Shown: positions 42,251 to 48,738 of the stretch, in pieces
Layout of the letters: every line of letters starts with the position of its first letter
Numbering within the stretch: position 1 is the first letter of the stretch
Origin: Prauserella muralis
Lineage (GTDB): Bacteria > Actinomycetota > Actinomycetes > Mycobacteriales > Pseudonocardiaceae
Direction: 5' to 3'
Assembly (NCBI RefSeq): GCF_003202285.1
Contig: NZ_MASW01000002.1
Location: 1,426,001-1,490,000, forward strand
DNA: 64,000 nucleotides
The notes under the pieces: model-generated
What the model saw: only the letters and a program-made list of their open reading frames with translations
Databases searched by the model: none
Told to the model about the DNA's origin: nothing
Made by a program: the position numbers and the translations under genes

Positions 42251-42418
42251 ATGTCGCCGGGTTTGAAGAAGGTCCTCATATTCGGCGTCGTCGCACTTGT
42301 TCTGTTCTTCTTGATCACGCGTCCCACGGAATCCGCCGACGCCGTGCAATCGGCACTCGGCTGGCTTCGCGACGGCGCCGAAGCCATCATCACGTTCGTG
42401 CAGAGTCTGTTCTCCTGA
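42251..42418 (+). CDS. 55-aa single-pass membrane protein
   Basis: A short frame from the ATG at 42251 (GGAG upstream) to TGA at 42416. It reads MSPGLKKVLIFGVVALVLFF and continues with a hydrophilic stretch and a second amphipathic segment (EAIITFVQSLFS). Residues about 6-22 form one membrane helix. A strong hairpin follows 16 nt after the stop, as expected for a real gene. Similar small proteins are, to my recollection, conserved in Pseudonocardiaceae. Function unknown. Confidence 0.7.
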   Translation: MSPGLKKVLIFGVVALVLFFLITRPTESADAVQSALGWLRDGAEAIITFVQSLFS

Positions 42419-42434
42419 GCCGACATCGCTGCTC

Positions 42435-42460
42435 GCCGGCACCGCCGAAGCGGTGTCGGC
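42435..42460 (+). terminator. 11-bp hairpin with CGAA tetraloop
   Basis: GCCGGCACCGC (42435-42445), loop CGAA, GCGGTGTCGGC (42450-42460), with one G-U pair. It follows the 55-aa protein gene. The rest of the gap to 42732 has a lower GC content and shows no gene I can support. Confidence 0.75.
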
Positions 42461-42732
42461 GGTTCTGCTGCGCACCCCTCATTTGGCTACTGTGTGTTGC
42501 CGATTTCGGCTCGAGGGCCTGAATGCTCCACCATCCGGGTGGATTCCAGCCCATAAAACGCTGGTCAACGAATTCGTGCCCATGAGGGTCTGGCGGATCG
42601 CTGGCCCCCTCTCATACGGTGCTCACATTGCGTGATCGTCCGGTATCCGAGGACTCACGCTCGAACATCTCGAACAACGTTGCTCGACAGTCTTCGCGAG
42701 AACCACAGCAGTGCGGTGCAGAGGAGGCAGGG

Positions 42733-43218
42733 ATGCGAGATCCCGGTGTTGACGCGGTGATCCGGCAGTGGGCGTCCGAGCGCGAGCGGAGCGCGGAGGA
42801 GCAGGAGGTCGACCGGATCGCGTCGGCGTGGCTGGCGGAGGCACCGCAGGTGGCCGCGCCCGGTATCCCGGGCCAGCGCAGCGGTGGCCCCACGGGCTGG
42901 GCACCGGTCGACTCGGCCGACCCCGGGTATCTCGACGCCATGCGGGAGCGGGTGCCCGAGGCGCCGCTCGAGCTGCTGATCGCGGCCGCGGGCTGGTGGC
43001 AGATGATCGGGGACGTCAACGAGGCGAAGGCGTGGTGGGACGCGGGAATCAGCCCGCTCGACCAGCGTGCGCTCGACTACCGTGCGGCCGGCCTCACGCC
43101 TGCCGACCTGAGCAGGCGGCTCGGTCCGCTCACGGTGCTGGAGCACCTGCGCCGCGGCAGCGCCCCGGCGTGGTGCGTGGCCCGGCTGTCCCGGCAGCGG
43201 CGCGACGCCGCGGGATAG
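42733..43218 (+). CDS. Hypothetical protein
   Basis: 161 aa from the ATG at 42733, chosen for its GAGGAGG ribosome binding site; the frame is open upstream to 42619. The protein is mainly helical, with an acidic/basic N-terminus (VIRQWASERERSAEEQEVDRIASAWLAEAP) and tryptophan-rich helices (LLIAAAGWWQMIGDVNEAKAWWDAG). The C-terminal YRAAGLTPADLSRRLGPLTVLEHLRRGSAPAWCVARL looks like a small helical DNA- or protein-binding unit. No family recognised. Confidence 0.7.
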   Translation: MRDPGVDAVIRQWASERERSAEEQEVDRIASAWLAEAPQVAAPGIPGQRSGGPTGWAPVDSADPGYLDAMRERVPEAPLELLIAAAGWWQMIGDVNEAKAWWDAGISPLDQRALDYRAAGLTPADLSRRLGPLTVLEHLRRGSAPAWCVARLSRQRRDAAG

Positions 43219-43271
43219 CGGCCACGATCGGGTACGTGCCGCAGCCGGCCGCGCCGCGTGCCCACCCGTAA

Positions 43272-43297
43272 CGCTAACGTCCGTGCCATCGTTAGCG
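43272..43297. promoter_or_regulatory. 8-bp inverted repeat upstream of the lytic transglycosylase gene
   Basis: CGCTAACG (43272-43279) and CGTTAGCG (43290-43297) around a 10-bp spacer, 36 bp before the start codon. It may be an operator or a leader hairpin for the cell wall enzyme. Confidence 0.5.
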
Positions 43298-43332
43298 AGT
43301 TGTCAACTGGTCGGCGACGTGGAGGGCCCAGC

Positions 43333-44175
43333 GTGCAGGAGGCGGGGACGCGTGCATCGGAATCGCGTCCGGGGCTGGCGGCCCTCATTCGGTTGGTCAT
43401 CGTCCTGGTCGTGCTCGCCGCCGCCGCGGGCGGCGTCTGGCTCGTCGCCAGCGCCGCCTCCCCCGAGGCGGGCCCGACCACGACGGACATCCCGGCCCTG
43501 CAGGTCGAACCCGCGCAGGTCGAGCCGGGGTCGGTGGCCCCGGTGAGCAACACCGTCGCGGGCAACCGGGCCGGCGCGGGCCAGCCGCGGCGGGACGGCG
43601 TCGATCCGCTCGTCGCGTGGGCGGAACGCACCTCACAGGTGGTCGGCGTCCCGGCGAGGGCACTCATCGCCTACGGCAACGCCGAACTGGCGATGCGCGC
43701 CAACGAGCCGGACTGCCGTCTCTCCTGGGCGACGCTCGCCGGGATCGGCCGCATCGAGTCCGACCACGGCCGCTACGGCGGCGCGACGCTCGGCGAGGAC
43801 GGCCGTCCGTCGACCCCGATCATCGGCGTCCCCCTGAATGGCTCCACGGGTGTGCGGTCCATCTCCGACACCGACGGCGGGCAGCTCGACGGCGACCCGG
43901 TGCACGACAGGGCCGTCGGTCCGATGCAGTTCATCCCGAGCACGTGGATGCGCTACGGCTCCGACGGCGACGGTGACGGCAGGGCCGAGCCGCAGCAGAT
44001 CGACGACGCGGCACTCTCGGCCGCCCGCTACCTGTGCGTCAACGGGCGGGACATGGCCAGCGCGGACGGCTGGTGGGCCGGGATCATGTCGTACAACAAC
44101 TCCGTCGAGTACGCGCAGAAGGTGTTCGGCCTCGCCGACGGCTACGCCAAGCAGGCCCGTACCGCCCGCAGCTGA
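43333..44175 (+). CDS. Membrane-anchored lytic transglycosylase (SLT_2 type)
   Basis: 280 aa from the GTG at 43333, with GGAGGG 6 nt upstream. An N-terminal membrane anchor (LIRLVIVLVVLAAAAGGVWLVASA) is followed by a linker and the catalytic domain. The catalytic Glu lies in WATLAGIGRIESDHGRYGGA. GPMQFIPSTWMRYGSDGDGDGRAEPQQIDDAALSAARYLC is the family signature, and IMSYNNSVEYAQKVF closes the domain. It cleaves peptidoglycan glycan strands outside the cytoplasmic membrane. Confidence 0.92.
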   Translation: MQEAGTRASESRPGLAALIRLVIVLVVLAAAAGGVWLVASAASPEAGPTTTDIPALQVEPAQVEPGSVAPVSNTVAGNRAGAGQPRRDGVDPLVAWAERTSQVVGVPARALIAYGNAELAMRANEPDCRLSWATLAGIGRIESDHGRYGGATLGEDGRPSTPIIGVPLNGSTGVRSISDTDGGQLDGDPVHDRAVGPMQFIPSTWMRYGSDGDGDGRAEPQQIDDAALSAARYLCVNGRDMASADGWWAGIMSYNNSVEYAQKVFGLADGYAKQARTARS

Positions 44176-44208
44176 CCGCACCCCGCGCCCCATCGCCGCC
44201 GCCCCAAG

Positions 44209-44291
44209 CTCCCCAATGTGGCATTCGCTCCACTGGATGGAGCGAATGCCGCATTCGCTCCGTTGAGTGGAACAAATGTGGCATTGGGGAG
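44209..44291. repeat. 83-bp palindromic element, AATGCSGCATT family, copy 2
   Basis: Bounded by CTCCCCAATG (44209-44218) and CATTGGGGAG (44282-44291). Inside, CATTCGCTCCA and TGGAGCGAATG form an 11-bp stem, and the latter can instead pair with the next GCATTCGCTCC, so alternative hairpins exist. It follows the transglycosylase stop by 33 bp. Same ends and cores as 28839-28925. Confidence 0.8.
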
Positions 44292-44354
44292 ACGTCGCGC
44301 GGGTTGGCTCACCTGTGGCGGCGGGCGGACGACGGCGAGTGCTAGCGTCGAAGC

Positions 44355-44783
44355 GTGTCCAGGAGCGCTACCACCACCCGCAGGCTCGCGATCGCCGGTG
44401 TGTGCGCGCTGAGCCTCGCGATCTGCTGCGGCCTCGCGTGGTGGCAGTGGGAGCGGTACTCCTCGGCGGGCGGCACGTTCCAGAACCTCGGTTACGTGCT
44501 GCAGTGGCCGCTGTTCGGGCTGTTCCCGGCCTTCATGGTGTGGCGTATCCGCAGGCTCAAGGCGCAGGCCGAGGCCGGGCGGAGCACGGGGCAGGGGGAG
44601 CCGCAGGGCGACCGCGCGGCGTGGGGACGGCGTCCCGCCGACGTGCCCGCACCCCGGCCCGCCGTGCCCCGGACCCGGCAGACCGCAGGCGCCGGCGACG
44701 CCGAGGATCCCGAGGACGCCGAACTGGCCGCCTACAACCGGTACCTGGCGGAGTTGAACGCCCGCGACCACGAGGTGAAGTGA
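44355..44783 (+). CDS. Small membrane protein with charged C-terminus
   Basis: 142 aa from a GTG that lies 6 nt after TAGCGT (44343-44348), probably leaderless. Two hydrophobic segments (LAIAGVCALSLAICCGLAWWQW and LGYVLQWPLFGLFPAFMVWRI) are followed by a Pro/Arg/Glu-rich cytoplasmic tail ending DAELAAYNRYLAELNARDHEVK. Proteins with this LQWPLFGxFxxxxWRR loop and AAYNRYLAxLN ending are common in actinobacteria beside DUF3817 genes. No activity is known. Confidence 0.82.
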   Translation: MSRSATTTRRLAIAGVCALSLAICCGLAWWQWERYSSAGGTFQNLGYVLQWPLFGLFPAFMVWRIRRLKAQAEAGRSTGQGEPQGDRAAWGRRPADVPAPRPAVPRTRQTAGAGDAEDPEDAELAAYNRYLAELNARDHEVK

Positions 44784-44786
44784 GAA

Positions 44787-45128
44787 ATGGTGACGACCGA
44801 CCGCGACGACACGGCGGCCCCCGCACTGCGGGGCTCCCTGCTGCGCTTCCGTGTGCTGGCCTACGCCACCGGCGTCGCGCTGCTGGGGCTGACGCTGGCG
44901 CTGGTGCTCAAGTACGCGGCCGACTCGCCCGGGATGATGAGCTGGATCGGCGTCACCCACGGCGCGCTGTACATGGTGTACCTCGTCGTCGCCGTCGACC
45001 TGGCGCTCAAGGCCCGCTGGTCGATGAAGGGGACCGTGCTGGTGCTGCTGGCCGGCACGATCCCCTTCCTCTCGTTCGTCGCCGAACGGAAGGTGACCCG
45101 GAAGGTCACCGCCGGCGAGAAGCTCTGA
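44787..45128 (+). CDS. DUF3817 membrane protein
   Basis: 113 aa, 3 nt after the previous stop. Three membrane segments: LAYATGVALLGLTLALVLKYA, THGALYMVYLVVAVDLAL and TVLVLLAGTIPFLSFVAERK. The histidine-containing GVTHGALYMVYL and the PFLSFVAERKV ending are typical of DUF3817, a family also found linked to MFS transporters. Function unknown. Its 3' end overlaps the convergent spermidine synthase-like gene by 23 bp. Confidence 0.88.
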   Translation: MVTTDRDDTAAPALRGSLLRFRVLAYATGVALLGLTLALVLKYAADSPGMMSWIGVTHGALYMVYLVVAVDLALKARWSMKGTVLVLLAGTIPFLSFVAERKVTRKVTAGEKL

Positions 45129-45963
45129 CCGAGTAGGGCGGCACCGTGCAGCCGCGCAGCGTGTCCTCGTCGATCGAGGCCGGCCGGTAGCGCGCCTCGC
45201 GCAGCGTGGCGACCATCTCGCCGACCGGGTCCTGCCTGCTGTCGGCCCTGCCCGACAGGTACGCCCACTCGTGCTCGTCGGAGCCGAAGTAGACGACGGT
45301 GCCGAACACCTCGTGGAACCGCTGCCAGGCGGCGATCAGCGTGTCGTTGCGCCACAGCGTCGGGCAGCCCGCCTGGCAGGCGACGACGCCACCCGGGGTC
45401 AGGACCTCGGAGCACCGGCGCAGGAACTCCTCGCCGTACAGCCGGTTGTGCTGGGCCTCGGGGTCGAAGTTCTCGTCCGGCAGGTCGATCACCACCACGT
45501 CGTAGCGCTGCGTGGTGGAGGCGAGGAACTGCCAGCCGTCCTGGTAGTGCACGCGCACGGGGCCGTCGCCGCGTTCGGCGGCCGCCAGCTCCTCGGGTGA
45601 GTAGCCGTAGGGCAGGTGCTCCGCGCACAGCCGCACCGTCTGGTGGTCGATGTCGACGTGGTCGACCACCGTCGCGCCCTCCGCGATGGCGAGCTGGCTG
45701 GCCACCCCTTCGCTCGAGCCGATCACCAGCACGCTGTCGACGCTGTCGGCCAGCAGCATCGGCGGCACCATCAGCGCCTCGTGGTAGACGAGCTGGCTGG
45801 CCTCGGTGCTCTGCCGCTCGTCGTCACAGAACAGGGAGATGCCCTGCGCCGTGCGCGCCACCACCACGTGCTGGAAGTCGGTGCGTGTGTCGAGGATGGT
45901 CTCGGACAGGTCCCAGACGCGGGTGAGGCCGGGACCGAGTGGTTCGACGATCTGCTTGGACAT
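45106..45963 (-). CDS. Spermidine synthase-like aminopropyltransferase
   Basis: 285 aa. The Rossmann part reads VDSVLVIGSSEGVASQLAIAEGATVVDHVDIDHQTVRLCAEHLPYG, and YDVVVIDLPDENFDPEAQHNRLYGEEF is the active-site strand. It begins 1 nt after the speD-like gene, so it is the last gene of a polyamine operon. The canonical glycine loop GGGDGG of SpeE is replaced by GSSEGV, and the usual Asp-Ser/Thr after the strand is DLPDEN, so substrate choice may differ from spermidine synthase. Confidence 0.85.
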   Translation of the reverse strand: MSKQIVEPLGPGLTRVWDLSETILDTRTDFQHVVVARTAQGISLFCDDERQSTEASQLVYHEALMVPPMLLADSVDSVLVIGSSEGVASQLAIAEGATVVDHVDIDHQTVRLCAEHLPYGYSPEELAAAERGDGPVRVHYQDGWQFLASTTQRYDVVVIDLPDENFDPEAQHNRLYGEEFLRRCSEVLTPGGVVACQAGCPTLWRNDTLIAAWQRFHEVFGTVVYFGSDEHEWAYLSGRADSRQDPVGEMVATLREARYRPASIDEDTLRGCTVPPYSVRASRRR

Positions 45964-46353
45964 TCACTTCCCCGCACCGGCGGGCTGCCGCCCGCGCTGA
46001 ACGACGGACATGGTCACGGAGTCGGTGCCGAGCGCGTCGGCGAGCAGGTGCACGGCCTGCTGGGGGTCGGCCCGCTCGCCACAGGTGAAAACGTCGACGA
46101 AGGTCGTGCCGAGCTCGGGATAGGTATGGATGGACGCATGCGACTCGGCCAGCATCGCCAGCACGGTCACTCCCTGCGGTTCGAACTGGTGGGCGATCAC
46201 GTCGCACACCGTCGCGCCTGCCGCGGTCAAGGTGCTGGCCAGGGTGGCCCGCAGGAAATCCGCGTCATCGAGCAGGTTCGGATCGACCCCGTCCAGCTCG
46301 GCAAGGACGTGCCTGCCGGAGAACGCGCCGACCGGAACAAACTCACTCGGCAC
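45964..46353 (-). CDS. speD: S-adenosylmethionine decarboxylase proenzyme (SpeD, bacterial type)
   Basis: 129 aa from a GTG at 46353, overlapping the upstream decarboxylase stop by 11 nt. The self-cleavage site is seen in LAESHASIHTYPE, with cleavage expected between Glu70 and Ser71, the latter becoming the pyruvoyl group. His76 and the Cys in FTCGERADP are the other catalytic positions. It makes decarboxylated AdoMet, the aminopropyl donor for the next enzyme in the operon. Confidence 0.95.
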   Translation of the reverse strand: MPSEFVPVGAFSGRHVLAELDGVDPNLLDDADFLRATLASTLTAAGATVCDVIAHQFEPQGVTVLAMLAESHASIHTYPELGTTFVDVFTCGERADPQQAVHLLADALGTDSVTMSVVQRGRQPAGAGK

Positions 46354-47512
46354 TGATCAGTCTCCCTCCAGAAATACAGTAGGTACGCAATGGTTCGATT
46401 CCGTTGAACGCCACCGACGAGTAGCTCGCCGTATAGGCCCCCGTCGAGAGGATGTCGAGCTGGTCGCCGGGTCGCAAGGACACCGGCAGCCGGTAGGTTC
46501 GCCGCTGGTAGAGCACGTCGTCACCATCGCACGTCGGCCCCGCCAAGATCACCGGCCCGGTGTCGCCGGAGTGGTCCCCGACAACCTCGAACCGGTAGGC
46601 GATCGCCTCGTTCTCCGTCTCGGCGAGCCCGTTGTAGCGGCCGATGTCCAGATATACCCACCGATACGGGTCGTCGGCCGCCTTGCGCGACACGAGCACG
46701 ACCTCGGTACGGATCACCCCGGCCTCGGCGACGAGGGCCCTGCCGGGCTCGAGCACCAGTTCCGGCGCCGGGCCCGGAAAATGCGCCCGCAGGGCACCCG
46801 CGATGGCGTCGGCGTAGGCGTCGTCGGGCGGCGCCTGCTCGAGATAGCCGACGCCGATGCCGCCGCCGACGTTGAGCCTGCGCAGCGCGACCCCGCGCTC
46901 CGCGGCGGAGCCGAACACCTTGGCGGCCGAGCCGATGGCGATGTCCCAGGCCGTGAGGTCGAGTTGCTGGGATCCCACGTGGAAGCTGACGCCCACCGGG
47001 TCCAGCCCGAGGTCGGCCGCCCGCACCAGCAGCGCGGCCGCCTCGTCCGCCGCGACGCCGAACTTGCGGCCGAACGGCGTCACCGACGCGGGCGCCTCGA
47101 TGAGCAGCCGGGCCGACACCTGCGCGCCCGGCGCGTGCTCGGCGATGTTCTCGAGGTCGCTCGTGGCCTCGACCGTGAACTCCCGGACACCGGCGGCGTG
47201 CGCCATCGCGATGTCCGCGGGCTTCTTCACCGTGTTGCCGTAGGACAGCGTGCCGCCCGGTGCGCCGGCCGCGAGGCACGACCGGATCTCGGCCGGGCTG
47301 GCGACGTCGAACGCGGCGCCGTCCCGCGCGAGCGCCTCCAGCACCGCGGGTTCCGGGTTGGCCTTCACCGCGTACTGCAGGCGTGCGCCCGGGAAGGCGC
47401 GGGTGAGCGCCCGGTAGCGCTCCAGCACCGTGTCGACGTCGATCACCAGGCAGGGTGTCGGCGGGGTGTGCTCCGCGAGGAACGCGCGGAGCCGCTCAAG
47501 GGTGGTACTCAC
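46343..47512 (-). CDS. Ornithine/lysine decarboxylase, fold type III PLP enzyme
   Basis: 389 aa from a GTG at 47512 (AGGA abuts the start; a TTG four codons later is an alternative). PLP-binding Lys50 lies in LQYAVKANPEP. GVSFHVGSQ, LNVGGGIGVGY, LEPGRALVAEAG and GPTCDGDDVLYQ match eukaryotic-like ornithine decarboxylases; the Cys-Asp pair in the last motif binds the diamine end. Diaminopimelate decarboxylase is less likely because of the following speD and speE. It would make putrescine or cadaverine as the aminopropyl acceptor. Confidence 0.9.
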   Translation of the reverse strand: MSTTLERLRAFLAEHTPPTPCLVIDVDTVLERYRALTRAFPGARLQYAVKANPEPAVLEALARDGAAFDVASPAEIRSCLAAGAPGGTLSYGNTVKKPADIAMAHAAGVREFTVEATSDLENIAEHAPGAQVSARLLIEAPASVTPFGRKFGVAADEAAALLVRAADLGLDPVGVSFHVGSQQLDLTAWDIAIGSAAKVFGSAAERGVALRRLNVGGGIGVGYLEQAPPDDAYADAIAGALRAHFPGPAPELVLEPGRALVAEAGVIRTEVVLVSRKAADDPYRWVYLDIGRYNGLAETENEAIAYRFEVVGDHSGDTGPVILAGPTCDGDDVLYQRRTYRLPVSLRPGDQLDILSTGAYTASYSSVAFNGIEPLRTYCISGGRLISAE

Positions 47513-47613
47513 TCCTGGCAGGGTCTCAGGTCACCGGGCAGGCGGGCACACGGACCTCCCGCACCGCGCGGGCCGGACGGCCTGGGCACGGCGATGTGGG
47601 TCCGCAGAATTCG

Positions 47614-47647
47614 GAATAATCGTGGTGACCGACCACGGCGATTATTC
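47614..47647. promoter_or_regulatory. Interrupted palindrome upstream of the decarboxylase gene
   Basis: GAATAATCGTGGT (47614-47626) pairs with ACCACGGCGATTATTC (47632-47647) apart from three unpaired bases in the right arm. It lies 102 bp upstream of the polyamine operon start. AT-rich arms in a GC-rich genome suggest an operator. Confidence 0.5.
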
Positions 47648-47649
47648 TC

Positions 47650-47716
47650 CGAAATGGCGTTGTGAAACAGTCGAGGCGCGTCGGCGCCATTTCGCACGAT
47701 TTTCCGGAAATGGCGT
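47650..47716. repeat. Three copies of a GAAATGGCG motif
   Basis: CGAAATGGCG at 47650-47659, its exact reverse complement CGCCATTTCG at 47685-47694, and GGAAATGGCG at 47707-47716. Two direct and one inverted copy within 67 bp resemble a regulator-binding cluster. Confidence 0.5.
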
Positions 47717-48154
47717 GCCTGAACGCGACAAGATGTGGCGCTCGACGTTTCCCGGGGCCGGCCGGAGCCGCCAGGGAGCTGCCGGGCCGGCGCGGGTGGC
47801 GGACGTGCGGCATGGCTCCCTCCGGCGGGGTGTGGGTGCGGGGCGTGTGGTGCGGAAAGCACAGGGTAGTGGCGGTTCCTGGCGAAAGATGGCCGGGGTG
47901 GGCCCGGTGGTGGGCAACCGGGGTGCAGCCGGTGCCGGCCGGGAGTTTCACACGGCTTGGTGCGTCCCGACGTGGCGTTCCGTCATGCGGCGTGCTTCGT
48001 GCCGTGCCAATGGGTGAGAGTTTTCCCGGTAATCCCCGTTCCAGTATTACCCAGGGTGGCCTTGTGCGGAGAGTGTTCCGGGTGCCGATTCGGCTACGCT
48101 GGGTCGCACCCGATGTCACGCGTTGGTGAAGATGCGCAGGCCAGCGCCCGAAAC

Positions 48155-48175
48155 TGACCAGTAGGTCACTGTGAC
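48155..48175. promoter_or_regulatory. Two overlapping palindromes
   Basis: TGACC-AGTA-GGTCA (48155-48168) overlaps GTCAC-T-GTGAC (48165-48175). Further GTGACG units follow to 48185. The arrangement looks like a binding site for a dimeric regulator, about 560 bp before the conservon kinase. Confidence 0.4.
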
Positions 48176-48424
48176 GTCCGTGACGGTGAAGCCACATGAT
48201 CGTGCACACTTTGGTGGCGTCACTCCACCGAGGGAGCACGTCGCCTCCGCCGTTCGGGGGTCGGCGAGCGCACCGGTTGGGCTGTGTGGGTGACGCTTGA
48301 TGCCCACCTGCTGATGAATACAGTAACGGGAATGGCGGTGAACCGTCCCGGCCGAGCGAAAGGGCGCCTCCACGGGCGACCCGAATGGGTATTTGCCCTG
48401 GTCACGGGGCACGGGCTGAGCGCA

Positions 48425-48452
48425 TTTGCCGAGTACCCGATTGGTGTACGCT
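48425..48452 (+). promoter_or_regulatory. Candidate conservon promoter
   Basis: TTTGCC (48425-48430) and TACGCT (48447-48452) with a 16-bp spacer. This would give a leader of about 280 nt before the kinase start codon. Confidence 0.35.
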
Positions 48453-48621
48453 TTCTGGCACCCCGACCGAATGTCAATTTGGGTGCCGGCCCGCGGCGCA
48501 TGCGCTGCGGATCGCGTGCTGCGGAGCGCGGCGCCCCCGGGGGTTGACGACGCGGTCGGCAGCGCAGGCGACACGACGGCAGGGCACGGGCCCGACACCA
48601 GCGAGGATGAGGACGGAGTAC

Positions 48622-48678
48622 ATGCGGCACACAACTGAGCACGCAGAGTCACTGGTCATGCGTCCTCGGAACTGGTAG
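48622..48678 (+). CDS. Possible 18-codon leader frame before the conservon
   Basis: ATG at 48622 with GGAG 4 nt upstream, reading MRHTTEHAESLVMRPRNW and ending in TAG 60 nt before the kinase start. No amino acid bias that would explain attenuation is seen. It could be a translated upstream frame or chance. Confidence 0.3.
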   Translation: MRHTTEHAESLVMRPRNW

Positions 48679-48738
48679 GCCGGAGCACCCCATGAGCCGT
48701 CGGAACACAGCGAGCGAGCCGGAGGAGGCGTCACCTTC

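Larger units (their letters stand above)
47513..48738. other. 1.2-kb gene-free region between the polyamine operon and the conservon
   Basis: No frame here shows a ribosome binding site together with actinobacterial third-position bias, and parts (48.0-48.5 kb) are less GC-rich than the neighbouring genes. It contains inverted repeats at 47614-47647 and 47650-47716, overlapping palindromes at 48155-48175, a promoter-like TTTGCC/TACGCT pair at 48425-48452 and a possible 18-codon leader frame at 48622-48678. It must contain both divergent promoters. Confidence 0.6.

Noticed and set aside
42655..42690. LexA-type SOS box near CTCGAACATCTCGAACAACG
   Set aside because: The two CGAAC elements are direct, not inverted, so the TCGAAC-N4-GTTCGA pattern is not met.
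47662..48129. Plus-strand frame of 155 codons in the 1.2-kb gap
   Set aside because: No ribosome binding site, no family resemblance, and amino acid composition (Arg, Gly, Trp, Cys) typical of a chance GC-rich frame.
47526..48239. Minus-strand frame of 237 codons in the 1.2-kb gap
   Set aside because: Composition is Arg/Pro/His/Thr-rich without a recognisable domain, no ribosome binding site was seen, and it runs through the inverted repeats.
48284..48547. Plus-strand frame of 87 codons before the conservon
   Set aside because: Weak third-position bias and overlap with the candidate promoter; not supported as a gene.
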